Source: Asterionellopsis glacialis
Lineage: Eukaryota > Bacillariophyta > Plagiogrammaphyceae > Rhaphoneidales > Asterionellopsidaceae
Length of the DNA stretch: 30,380 nucleotides
Direction: 5' to 3'
NCBI GenBank assembly: GCA_014885115.2
Contig: WKLE02002235.1
Coordinates: 1 to 30,380, forward strand
Under the pieces are notes generated by a model. It worked only from the letters and a program-made list of their open reading frames with translations. It was not told where the DNA came from and made no database searches. This document shows positions 1 through 9,699 of the stretch, piece after piece. Within the stretch, counting starts at the first letter, position 1; every line of letters starts with the position of its first letter. Both the position numbers and the translations under genes were made by a program.

Positions 1-1498
1 TATACGTCCTGTACGACCCATCGCACAGATCCTAAGAGCTCATTCAGGCAGATTGTCGACACTGTTTGAATTATCACACACGTATGTCCTTGAGAGACGA
101 AAAATACTTCCGCATGCGTAAAGTCAGAGATGAATGTTTTGTAAAAGAGTTAAACCAAAAAGAGTTATGAAATATGTAACATCACGAGTAAAAATTAATT
201 TGTAAATATGCTAGTCTAATAATATTATTTATTTTCAATGTCGATGTGTTTGCTGAAAAAGTGTTCTGTTACATTCTGTAGTCTTCAGTCTGTCCTTTTA
301 TCTGCTACAAAAGGTAGAGTTTTTACGGATTTGCAAGTGGTCCAAAATACAGGTACACTGCCAAGGAATCTACGGAAAGGCGGCTGGATACTTCCCGCCC
401 AATTCAGCTAGCAGACTGCTCATTGTCTTTTTAAAAAATGTATAAAGGTATTGAGCTTTGATTCCGTTTATATTAATAACGTAAGGTACCCATTGGTTCA
501 CTCTACCATAGAGAGGAAATGTTGCTTCCAATGCTATTGTTACGATTAGATTACCGGTGTAATTACTGATTTTTAAGGAGTACTCTATCAAGTACCCGGT
601 TCCTTGTACCAAGTTACTTGGTACGAGCACAGGAGCTCAGGTAGGATTTGAAAAATCAAGGACTCTAAAGAGCACCCATAGCCCCTTGAGACTCTCGAGG
701 TCATAAAACTTCGTATCCCTCACAGAATGATTTCTCTCAAAAAGAATCATTTCTCTATTTTTTAGATATTAATAACAATAATATTTCTATCTTCTAAGAT
801 ATATTAGGCAAAAAATGATGGGGCAGTTCTAGAGGCTACAGTAGATGTACAAAAACTTCCCAGAAAATTCTGGAGCATTTCCCACAAAAGATACTCTGAC
901 TCTAACGCCGGCACCGATGAAAGGTACTCTAGTACCGGGTAAAATGCAAGAACATTTTAAAATTGCAAGTTACACAGCTGGAAGCAAATAATCAACCTGC
1001 GTCTACTCAGAAGACTGCTTGACTGGAAGCAACGTATATTGGAGTGGTGTATTTAGTGATATCACATGAACCAAGGAGCCATATTCATTGCTGTAAACAC
1101 CTGTTTAAATTCCAAGTCAGAGGCGGTATATATAAACAACCAGCACATATCGACCCAGAAAAGACACAGACGCAGTAAGAAAGTAGTCTAATTATGCGTG
1201 TAATGGTGAAAATGCACCGATCACCGAACGTCACGCAGACGAATTTCAACTGAGTCACAGGAGGAAACACCGAAGCAAATTTTTTGTGAGATTTCTGTAA
1301 GGATATTACATAATGTCCCTTGTCGCAATCTATTCATCATCCTCGACTCTATGCACACAAGTACAAATGACGGTAAGTGATGATCAGATTTCAGACTACA
1401 TAATAATATAATAATTACAAGCATTTCGGTAAATTGTATTTCTGCAATAACAAAGCTAATTCTAGACTACCATTTCAGCGTTAAAGTTTTTCAACTCT
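1..1498. other. Intergenic region, no supported gene
   Basis: I see no convincing coding sequence here. The open frames are short, lack an ATG start or have no recognisable composition. The stretch holds two GTAC-centred inverted repeats (607-625 and 923-936), described separately, and AT-rich sequence. It ends just downstream of the fibrillin stop codon, so its right edge probably includes that gene's 3' UTR. Confidence 0.5.
607..625. repeat. Perfect 9-bp inverted repeat, GTACCAAGT / ACTTGGTAC
   Basis: The two 9-nt arms are exact reverse complements separated by one base, giving a 19-nt near-palindrome. It is one of several GTAC-containing palindromes in the intergenic DNA of this window. 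Function is unknown. Confidence 0.7.
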
Positions 1499-2161
1499 CT
1501 AGAGAGGGGAACAAATCAAAATATCGTCTCGACTGTTGGTGTCAATACGAAGGTCCTCATCAAGATATAAAGTGTCGAACCAACCCTCACCAATAGGCGG
1601 TATATTGTATTTTCCCCATTTGGCCAAATCAAGTGTTGCTGTTGTAAATTTGAAGTTAGTGCGTTTTCCACCTTCTTCAGGGATCGATAGAGACCCAGAA
1701 ACTCCAAGACCACCACCTTTACGAAAGGGAATCATATTTTCCAACTCTGAACCGTTAATTGTTTGTGATACATCACCGCTGATACCCCACGTAATGAAGG
1801 CATTGATCTCTTTTTCAGAAGTCCATTGTAGCAACCACTTCTTTTGCAATAAATCACTTTCTGCAGTAGCCGTAGTAGGTGATAAGGGTGCCAACTCAGC
1901 AATGATCTCCTCAATTTTTTCACGGTTAGCCCCAGCATCTGAACTCTGACACTCCACCAACAAAGCTTCTTTCAAAATTTGGCGTTTTTCATCATCGGGT
2001 GACGATGATGGTTTATTAACAGATGAAAAGAAAGCAAAGACTCCCTCCAATGATTGTTTGGCAAAATCGACAGCAAAAATTGGTGTTGGTGGTGAAAAAC
2101 CAAGAACTTGACGCCCCAATAGGAGGAAAGTTGATAAGAAAGTAAATACTAGGCGACGCAT
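1499..2161 (-). CDS. Plastid lipid-associated protein (PAP/fibrillin family), plastid-targeted
   Basis: A 220-residue single-exon protein. Residues 1-21 form a signal peptide with a hydrophobic core (FTFLSTFLLLG), followed by G|FSPP, an ASAF-like cleavage site with Phe at +1. This is the usual bipartite entry signal for the complex plastid of diatoms. The PAP/fibrillin domain covers roughly residues 57-217. It shows the family hallmarks KKWLLQWTSEKE near the domain start and GEGWFDTLYLDEDLRI at the C-terminal end. Fibrillins are lipocalin-like proteins of plastoglobules and thylakoid margins that bind lipids or quinones; the exact ligand cannot be read from the sequence. The start is the only upstream ATG and it opens the signal peptide directly. 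The protein stops soon after the last conserved motif, so it looks complete. It is transcribed away from the small hydrophobic ORFs at 2.4 kb. Confidence 0.85.
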   Translation of the reverse strand: MRRLVFTFLSTFLLLGRQVLGFSPPTPIFAVDFAKQSLEGVFAFFSSVNKPSSSPDDEKRQILKEALLVECQSSDAGANREKIEEIIAELAPLSPTTATAESDLLQKKWLLQWTSEKEINAFITWGISGDVSQTINGSELENMIPFRKGGGLGVSGSLSIPEEGGKRTNFKFTTATLDLAKWGKYNIPPIGEGWFDTLYLDEDLRIDTNSRDDILICSPL

Positions 2162-2929
2162 GAGTATTGAATGAATTCTTCACTTTTAACTAGGTACTGG
2201 AAGTTCTAAATCGTCACAAGCATACCCGTCCTCTTTCAAGAGATGAAGTGATGATGTGTGAGGTCGAGAGTTCGAGAGAGTCGCGAAACTCCATGGTCAG
2301 AAGTCAGCCGCATTCCTTGCTTGTATTCTACTGACAGAAAAAACTGACCCGACGGTGATACGTCAGCGGTTCTCTTTCGTTTACTACCTTCATATATTCG
2401 GGTTAAGGTTTTCCATACGAAGATGCTAAAATTATGGATATTTGGCAGAATGGGAAGCTACACAAAGGGAACAGTTTTATTTGGGTATTTTATTGTAGCA
2501 TTCTTTGGTACCTTGTTCTATATGCATTCATTGGTCTTGCAAGTATTATTGATACTATTGAAATGAGAATAATTGATGTTAAGGAAGAAATGACTACATG
2601 TACCAACCTACGTATGTTTTTTCTATATCTGATCACACTACTGTGCGCTTTTGAAGATTGAACTTAGCAGCCTTCGCCATCGACCGCATTATGCATTCTC
2701 ATCCAATCTATCAACGATATAGATACCGTTGTGATTCGATAACAAAGTATAAATAGTATGCATGTCAGATACAAAATTTCTAAAGATCATCAATTCTTGT
2801 CATTGAGAACCTTTTTACTTTACTTTGTTTCTTTACTGATGGTAAGATAGATACGGGTACGCTTCCTAGCTTTTGCAACATAACCCGGTAGGATGGATTG
2901 CCGTACAGTGATTTTACATTTTTTAGCTA
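2162..2929. other. Intergenic region between fibrillin and patatin genes, with overlapping small hydrophobic ORFs
   Basis: The left part is probably the fibrillin promoter and the right part the 3' flank of the patatin gene. Two overlapping plus-strand ATG frames are open: 2423-2566 (47 codons, one membrane-like helix after a short basic start) and 2434-2661 (75 codons, also hydrophobic). T-rich DNA gives hydrophobic translations in any frame, so neither is called as a gene. Nothing else is recognisable. Confidence 0.35.
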
Positions 2930-4108
2930 CTAGCTACTCCAATCATGAACAAACTTTTCAGCATCTTCCACACCTCTATGATACCAAGATGTCAATTCCT
3001 CTGTCGTCGCCGCCATTCCTGATGCAACTTGCAACGCTCTCAAATTTTGAATGGATGGGCGCACCTGAAAGTTTCCCCTACAAGTTAATTTCCATGATGA
3101 TCCAAAAGATTGATCTGCCGGGCTTATCCGATTTTGACCTGGACCTGATATTGGAGAAACAGTTATGCTGCAGACACCCTCTTGAGAATCTAAGGGCGTG
3201 GGTGGTGCAGGTTGCGAGATACCTCCATCGACGTAGTAAAATTCCTCATTGCTATCACTACCGTAATTGCCGTAAGGCGAGGTGTTATCATCATCATTTC
3301 TGAGCAGAATCTAACATGTGACAACGTTTACATAGGCGCAATAAGAAGAAGTATCAATAAAACAGAAAGCAGAAACAAACATGTCAGAGTCACACTAAAT
3401 CTACCCGCAATAGGACTCACAGTAACATCTCATTGCATGTTGCTTGAGAAATCAAGAGTGGATTGTATTATATACAAACTATATACCAAAACTTACACCA
3501 TCCGAGTCAGGATACGATAATTCTCCAGTTGATACAATATCCCATGGATGAAATGTGGAAGGTATTGTACACGATGCCTTGACACAATTCAAAATTTCAT
3601 CTGTTTTCCACGACGTTGAGATGGATGAAAAACCTGAATACTTTGGTTCAAAACCAAATAATTGTGCTGACCCATCTGAGGTTTTTGTAGTACAAATGTA
3701 CAATCTTGGACTTGGTGGACGTTGACTTTCTGCATGTTGAAGGATCTGTTTTTGTGCTGGTAAAGAAGAATTACTAATTTCTTCTTGATACATAAAATTT
3801 GTTAAATGTTGTAATGCATTCCCACGTTCGTTCATGAAAATATCAGCGTATTCGTGTATTCTATGTGGTAAATGGCAAAGGACGGTCGCTGCAATTGAAC
3901 CCGAACTTGATCCTGCTACAGCTTTGATGGGTGGGATTTTTTTCGTTGTTCCTGCAGCTGAATATAGTGATCCCGCAACACCCAAATGATAGGGCAATAA
4001 ATGCCCACCGCCACTAAATGATAAAGTTAGAAATTTGATTGCGTCAGCACTTGTCGCCGTGGACTTTTGAGACACCTTGGTGGCGGTACGTGCTGCGGCT
4101 GTGGCCAT
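2930..4108 (-). CDS. Patatin-like phospholipase / lipid acyl hydrolase, two exons
   Basis: Exon 1 is 4108-3497 and exon 2 is 3310-2930, separated by a 186-nt GT-AG intron (donor GGT|GTAAGT, acceptor TTAG|ATT, phase 0). Joined length is 330 residues. The patatin fold is clear: the glycine-rich oxyanion motif SFSGGG (residues 31-35) followed by LPYHLGVAGSL, and the nucleophile elbow GSSSG at 66-70 with Ser68 as nucleophile. The partner Asp is D232 in YYVDGGI, encoded in exon 2, so both residues of the Ser-Asp dyad are present. Family enzymes hydrolyse acyl chains from phospholipids or galactolipids; the substrate here is unknown. No clear signal peptide is visible, and the N-terminal 20 residues are Ala/Thr/Lys-rich. 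A 45-codon upstream ORF lies 29 nt before the start. The splice choice rests on phase and on recovering DGG; the acceptor has a weak pyrimidine tract. Confidence 0.8.
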
Positions 4109-4816
4109 TTTGTGGTTGATAAATTTAATTGTTTTCTTCAGAACTGTACAATTTCAACAACCTGGATAAAACCAGTAGCAATATCGTGTACTGGAGTAAG
4201 TTGGTGTTTGTGGGACGCGTCAACTAAATTCAAACTTAATCCTTCTGGCCATAATAGTTCACACAATAACTCCATTTAAACCTTTTGGCGTTGTTCGTGC
4301 TTCCGCAGAAATCTCGATTGCCAGGCGAGACAGCGAACATGTGCTGCAGAATGAGTCTTTTGCAGAGAAAAACAAAACCCATGCACCAACACGCATATAT
4401 GTTTCTCGAAACATGAGTCAGAAATGATTCATTTGACTCACTCTTCGAAATGGTTTTGAATGTGTCTCTGTCCCGTTATGACGTCAATTTCAATCGTGGT
4501 AGTTTATCCACAGACAGACAGAAAGACGTTGAGGGCATTTCATTTTGTAATTGGGCAGATGAACAGACACCAATATGGATGCCTCCGAACGCCATCCGTT
4601 TTTGTGTGTATCGCTCTTCCGTGCCATGCTGTCTTTGCCTTTTTTTCTGGGAAGTATGATCTTTTCGAGTGGGGTTTGTTCTGTCATAATCTCAAAGGTT
4701 ACCTTTTCTATTGCCGATCATATTAAAGTGCAGAGTACGCGTTGTTATTGTTATCGATCAAAACTTTAGCACAAAGACAGCGAGTGAAAGAAAAGGGCGA
4801 TAAATTATTGTAAAAG
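4109..4816. promoter_or_regulatory. Divergent intergenic promoter region (patatin / KRI1) with bZIP-type sites
   Basis: This 708-bp gap separates the divergent starts of the patatin-like gene and KRI1, so it should contain both promoters. Three bZIP-type sites cluster in 73 bp: TGAGTCA at 4414-4420, its reverse complement TGACTCA at 4434-4440, and a full palindromic CRE TGACGTCA at 4479-4486. TGACGT-type elements are known targets of diatom bZIP factors, including the CO2/cAMP response and aureochromes. Function here is inferred from motif identity only. Confidence 0.45.
4138..4275 (-). other. Possible upstream ORF in the patatin gene leader
   Basis: A 45-residue ATG-initiated frame ends 29 nt upstream of the patatin start on the same strand. 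It could be a translated uORF, or a remnant or alternative 5' exon. Its translation (begins MELLCELLWPEG) resembles no family I know. Confidence 0.25.
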
Positions 4817-7072
4817 ATGTCAAAAAGTAAGAAACAAAATTTATTGGACGATTCTTCGTCAGAAGAATCTTCTTCTGATAGTGAAGGAGAAGGTAATCAA
4901 TTGTCGACATCGAACAACAGCAGTAAGGATGAAGTTCGTATTAATCGTAAATATGCAACAGAATATCAAAGTCGTAAACAAAAAGAAGAATTGGCGAAAG
5001 CTCGTATGTCAGGTGATTACGACGATGGAGATGACGGAAGCAGTTCCGATGAAAGTAGTGAAGATGAAGATGGTGAATTATTAACTACAGATATGGATGT
5101 TTCGATTTTAAAAACAATCAATGCATTACGAAGCAAAGATAAACGAATTTATGATCCATCGAATCGATTCTTCAAGGAAGAAGAAGGAGATAATGATTCA
5201 GAAGACGAGAACGACGATAGTGGAAAACAAGATAAAAAACACAAACCTAAGAGATTTAAAGATGTCATTCGTGAACAAATTTTACAGGACATTGAAGATG
5301 AAGAAAAGGAAGAAAATGGAAAAGTAGATGATAGTGACGATGACGGAGATGGTAAAGTTGAAAAACGAAGACATAAAGAAGCTATGTCAAAGTTAGAGTA
5401 CGATGAAGAACAGAAGAACTTGCGTAGTGCATTTTTTAATGAAGATGCCGATGACGACGAGGAAGAAGATTGGATGGTTTTCAAAAAGAAGGGAGAGCGC
5501 ACCGATTCGAGGAATATTCAAGAAACAGAAGAATTGTTAAAGAATGAAATATCTAACCTTGAAAAATCAGGGGATAAGAATAAACTAGTGGATCCACATG
5601 GGGAAGTTCAAGATGGAGAAAAGTTTCTTTTGGATTTTATCAAGAATAAGAAATGGATTGATCATGACAAAATGGTAGACGATGACGATGGTGATTCGTA
5701 CGGATCTGATAATGCTGGTGACGATAATGATGAAGACTCTATTGAAGAACTTGAAAGGACGGATGCATTTGAATCCAAATACAATATGAGATTTGAGGAG
5801 GCAGCCGCAGCAGCCGCAGAAGGCTTATCTGGAGCAGACCATAGTGTCATAGCCTATGCTCGCGGGAATACTATGAATACGTTGCGTCGGAAGGACGAAA
5901 CCCGACGCCAAAAGCGTGTGGAACGGAAGGAGAGAAAGGCCGCTGAACGTAAAGCAAAGGAGGAACAATTGCGGCGACTAAAAAATGCCAAACGCGAAGA
6001 AATGGAAATGAAATTGAAACAAATCAAGTCTGTCATTGGTGATATGGATGGTGAGATAGAGGAGGATGTTCTGGCAAAATTAGTGGAGGGTGACTTTGAT
6101 CCTGAGAAATTTGAAGATATTATGAAAGAAGCCTACGGTGATGATTTCTATGATCGGGAAGACAAGGAATGGAAAACAGATGGTGATGTACGAGAAAGTC
6201 TCAAACAAGATGATGACGGGAACATGATTGTTGGCGAGGATGATGAAGATGGTGGTTTGTATGATAACTATAATGACGAAGAAGAAGTCGGCGAAGAAGC
6301 TGAAGAACTTGACGAAGATTACGATGAAAGCGACGAACCATTTGCCTTGGACAACGGAGACGAAGAGAATGAAACCGAAAAGAAGCTTAAGGAAAAAATG
6401 ATGGACGAGTTATACAAACTAGACTACGAAGACATTGTTGCTGGGATGCCCACCAGGTTCAAGTATAGGAAGGTCGAGCCCAACAATTATGGACTAGATA
6501 CAGAGGAAATATTATTTGCCAGGGACACAACACTCAAACAGTTCGTAAGTCTGAAGAAAATGGCACCGTATCAAGACGGTGAGGAATTCCGCGTTCACGG
6601 AAAAAAACGAAGGCGCTTCCGTGAGATGCTGCGACATGAGATCGAAGAGGAGCTAGAACAGGAAACTGAGCACGACCATGTGCCCGATCAAAATGAGGAC
6701 GACGGTACAGGAGAAAACAAGGAGACAGAGGAAGAGCCCAAGAAGAAAAGACGGAGAAAGAAGAAGGGCAAAAAAAGCCAGAAGAATCCTGATGAAACTG
6801 AAGCTAGTGATTTACAAAAGGGAATTGAACCCGAAATGCCGATCAAGGAGGAAAATGATGAAAACGAGGGGAAACGGACGAGGAAGAAAAAAGGTACTAA
6901 ACTTACCAAGACAGAAGAGGCTAAAGTACTTGACACAGATAAGGAAGGCATAGCAGAAAATAGGAACTCAAAATCAAGCAAAAAGAGCCGAAAAAAGAAG
7001 AACAAGAAATCAAAAGCAAGCAAAGTGGACGGCGTCTCTGCTTCGCGTCTATCATCATACGGTATTCAATAG
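4817..7072 (+). CDS. KRI1: KRI1-like ribosome biogenesis protein
   Basis: A 751-residue single-exon protein. KRI1 is a nucleolar factor that acts with KRR1 in small-subunit (40S) pre-rRNA processing. The N-terminal half is very acidic and low complexity (Ser/Asp/Glu runs). The conserved KRI1 core is visible: a basic Arg/Lys/Glu-rich helix at about residues 355-405 (RRKDETRRQKRVERKERK), then FDPEKFEDIMKEAYGDDFYD at about 427-446. The C-terminal KRI1 module is at about 533-590, with LDYEDIVAGMPTRFKYRKV and then YGLDTEEILFARD. The tail carries several Lys/Arg clusters (KKKRRRKKKGKK and similar) that look like nuclear or nucleolar localisation signals. The start ATG follows AAAAG and no in-frame ATG precedes it. 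Many antisense open frames in this interval are artefacts of GAA/GAT-rich codons. Confidence 0.92.
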   Translation: MSKSKKQNLLDDSSSEESSSDSEGEGNQLSTSNNSSKDEVRINRKYATEYQSRKQKEELAKARMSGDYDDGDDGSSSDESSEDEDGELLTTDMDVSILKTINALRSKDKRIYDPSNRFFKEEEGDNDSEDENDDSGKQDKKHKPKRFKDVIREQILQDIEDEEKEENGKVDDSDDDGDGKVEKRRHKEAMSKLEYDEEQKNLRSAFFNEDADDDEEEDWMVFKKKGERTDSRNIQETEELLKNEISNLEKSGDKNKLVDPHGEVQDGEKFLLDFIKNKKWIDHDKMVDDDDGDSYGSDNAGDDNDEDSIEELERTDAFESKYNMRFEEAAAAAAEGLSGADHSVIAYARGNTMNTLRRKDETRRQKRVERKERKAAERKAKEEQLRRLKNAKREEMEMKLKQIKSVIGDMDGEIEEDVLAKLVEGDFDPEKFEDIMKEAYGDDFYDREDKEWKTDGDVRESLKQDDDGNMIVGEDDEDGGLYDNYNDEEEVGEEAEELDEDYDESDEPFALDNGDEENETEKKLKEKMMDELYKLDYEDIVAGMPTRFKYRKVEPNNYGLDTEEILFARDTTLKQFVSLKKMAPYQDGEEFRVHGKKRRRFREMLRHEIEEELEQETEHDHVPDQNEDDGTGENKETEEEPKKKRRRKKKGKKSQKNPDETEASDLQKGIEPEMPIKEENDENEGKRTRKKKGTKLTKTEEAKVLDTDKEGIAENRNSKSSKKSRKKKNKKSKASKVDGVSASRLSSYGIQ

Positions 7073-7523
7073 AAATTAACACTTACAGTAAATTCTCATA
7101 CAAACAACAGGGGTCGCAGTGACGATTGCTGCTGCGACATCATCTTGACTTTACATTTTGTAAGAGCAAATACGAAGACGAAGCAGAATATAAATTATTT
7201 TTGGTGGAAACGAGAATAAGACAAAAACAGACCGGAAGGAGACGGATTTCGGGTACAGTACTGCCTGTCGTTGGAATGAACGTGTTTTTTTTGTCAGTTT
7301 GTCAGTCCAAAATGCATTTGTCTGTCCGTACCGGTACGAGGGAGCTCCGTCAAGAGCCAGCTTAGCCGCTCACACTCCCCGGCAATCATTCTGTAATAAG
7401 AGAAGTGATTGAGAATTGGTAGAAGATTTCAAAAACAAGTGCAATAGAAAGAATACGTCCGAAAAATGGAGAAGACATCATGATCTTGCTTTTCTTGTTG
7501 ATGTTCTTCAAAGTCTACCCGAG
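7073..7523. other. Intergenic region / 5' leader of the GT25 gene with chained uORFs
   Basis: There is no supported gene. The stretch contains a 12-bp perfect palindrome CGTACCGGTACG (7327-7338). Next to the downstream gene are two short ATG frames, 7466-7483 and 7480-7527, each joined to the next start by an ATGA overlap. A longer open frame at 7126-7365 lacks an ATG start. Confidence 0.4.
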
Positions 7524-8682
7524 ATGATGATGAAAAATAATTCTTTCACAAGAATCTTGTATGTAACTCTCTGCACATTGCTGCCACCATGCCCAAACTC
7601 ATTCTACGTAACTGCATCAACATTTCCGAGGGTTAGTGTAATAAATTTAGAAAGACATGTCAAGAGGAGAGATCGAATGATCAAAGTGATGTCAAATGAA
7701 AACATTCCATTTGAATGGTGTGATGCTGTAGATGGTTCAAGACTCGATCGAGAAGAAATGAAAAGAAATGCAACTCGCCTTGGAAGATATTTCATGACAG
7801 ATGGAATGATTGGTTGCTTCTTATCTCATAGGTAAGGCTGCTGATTTTTTTTGCGCATAAACTTCTGCAAAGTGCTAATGGCGATAAGGTATCTCATGTT
7901 CTTGTCATAGGAAATGTTGGCAACGATGTGTCGAATTAAATGAACCTCTTTTGGTATTCGAAGATGACGTTATTCTGGGAGAAAAATTCCGGCATATAGT
8001 TTCCAAGGCTTTACAAGCGCTTGAGGATTCATGTATTTCAAAGGACGATAGCAATCCAACATGGGACGCACTCTTACTTGGAGCAATGGGTTGTGTCCAT
8101 CCTCGAAAGAAATTTGGTTTGAATATCATCCCTTGTGCTGTCGGAGGCAAGTGGAGAAAGATGAAACGGATAGTTGATGTTGATTTACATCAGAATCCAT
8201 TTCTGGGAGTTGACGAGTCGTTTCTGCATGTTCCATTATGTCCGTATGGCATGCATGCATACATCATTCATCCACGGGGAGCACAAAAACTATTAGCAAG
8301 ATTTGATAAAGCATCGTATCATGTTGATGTTGTTGCCTGGGGTCTCAAAGAACTGGAGATCATTGCTCTCCACCCACTCATTGCTTGGCAGACTAATGAT
8401 GACACAACAATAGGAGGTCTAGTTGATATGTGGAAAAAATTCTTACCCACATTCATCGCAGATAAATATACAGGGTTCGAAATTGGCTGGGCTTTGTCAG
8501 GGCCATTACTAAGGGTTGGCGGGCCTTTATTGCCAAAATTGCTACTTACGACTGGTAGCTCACTGTTGATTATGTTTACCGGAATAGCCGTTGGAGTGTT
8601 GAGACATTCTCACTTCATACTTGAAATGACGCTGGCATATGTTTTTGTGGTAACATTGCTTGTCAGGTTGTTGTCGTCGTAA
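7524..8682 (+). CDS. Glycosyltransferase family 25 (LPS/procollagen galactosyltransferase-type), two exons
   Basis: Exon 1 is 7524-7831 and exon 2 is 7911-8682, with a 79-nt GT-AG intron (CATAG|GTAAGG ... TCATAG|GAAATG). The product is 359 residues. The ATG at 7524 begins a signal peptide or anchor (RILYVTLCTLLPP), consistent with secretory-pathway entry. The GT25 domain spans about residues 36-250: PRVSVINLERHVKRRDRM at the nucleotide-sugar end, IPFEWCDAVDG, and GCFLSHRKCW across the splice junction. The metal-binding acidic motif VFEDDV follows at 119-123, then LLLGAMGC, YGMHAYIIHPRGAQKLL and the VDVVAW...HPLIAWQ block. These match bacterial LPS glycosyltransferases and collagen galactosyltransferases. 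The acceptor cannot be told. Two hydrophobic segments at about 312-333 and 338-356 form an unusual C-terminal membrane hairpin. Reading upstream of 7524 in this frame has no ATG, which fixes the start. Confidence 0.85.
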
Positions 8683-9699
8683 GCAAGCAAATGAGTTACA
8701 ACTATACAATGAATAATATCGCATATTAGTAGTTCTTTGCTGCTTACTACTAAACCACCATACATTGAAGGTATAATTACCACAATCACATCAAAATTGT
8801 TCTTGACTTGACGACAATTTTCTCGTTACGTGTACTGACGATTGTCCATTTGCGACACCCATCATAATTGCAATTTCCAACAGTGATATTTTAAATCAAT
8901 CAAATTTGACAGCAATCCAGTTTCAGAACAATTTGAGTAGACTTCATGAGCATCATAAATTCCCCAGAGAATTAATATGTCATCTAATTCAAAAGCATCA
9001 CTCCAACTAAGATAGCATCCGAGGAGGAAAAAGGGGGAACCAAATGTTGCTCCAACTAGCGCCACACCGACATTATGTGTGGCATTTTTCTCCTCGTAAC
9101 CTGGTAATATTTCAAATCGTCATGACGTTCAATTACATTGATTCAGTAACTGGCGTCAATTTCGTCAATGCGGTCCAAATTCGTACTTGTAGAAAAATGC
9201 TTACATAGGTGCCTTCATTTACAAAAGCTGCATGGTTAGAAGTGTCGTGACGTTGATTTCATGTTTTCTTTCCCGAACTTCTATGCACATCTGCACTGGC
9301 GATGGTTGCTCCATTTTTTTTACCGTTCTCGTTACTAGCAAAGCCGTACAGTGCTTTTAGATGTATCCTCATAAAGGTGTTTTAAAAGGTATTGAGTGAA
9401 ACCTAAGATCGCAAACAATTTTTTCCAATGAATGATTTCATTTTAAAATTAGATTCATAGACATAACTTTAGCGACCTAAAATAAGTAGTTCGATGGTAA
9501 CTAGGAATGAAAATTCGCGACGAGCAAGTATGAGGGGAAAGCGCTTTGAATGATCATATTCTACGAGGACGTTACATTCACAGCGTTTCTATTCTTTCTT
9601 GAATCCAAAGCATGCTTAGAGTTCCAATCCCTAAAAACAATGGTGTATCTAGATTAGAGAAAACATGTTGGATAATAGTATAATTAATTACTATGTAAA
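8683..9699. other. Intergenic region between convergent genes, one exon-like minus-strand ORF
   Basis: The GT25 and aspartyl protease genes converge on this 1-kb gap. A minus-strand frame open from 9119 to 8862 has a hydrophobic, protein-like composition but no ATG near its start and no known domain. TGACGT half-sites occur near 9122 and 9247. Nothing else is recognisable. Confidence 0.35.

Noticed and set aside
370..630. 86-codon minus-strand open frame
   Set aside because: It starts at GTG rather than ATG, runs through a palindrome and resembles no protein family.
5149..5502. Serine-rich antisense ORF inside KRI1
   Set aside because: It is the reverse reading of GAA/GAT/GAC-rich acidic codons of KRI1.
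6688..7023. Phe/Leu/Ser-rich antisense ORF at the KRI1 3' end
   Set aside because: It is the reverse reading of the lysine/glutamate-rich KRI1 tail, with no independent support.
7126..7365. 79-codon plus-strand frame upstream of GT25
   Set aside because: It has no ATG at its start and no domain; it lies in an intergenic leader region.
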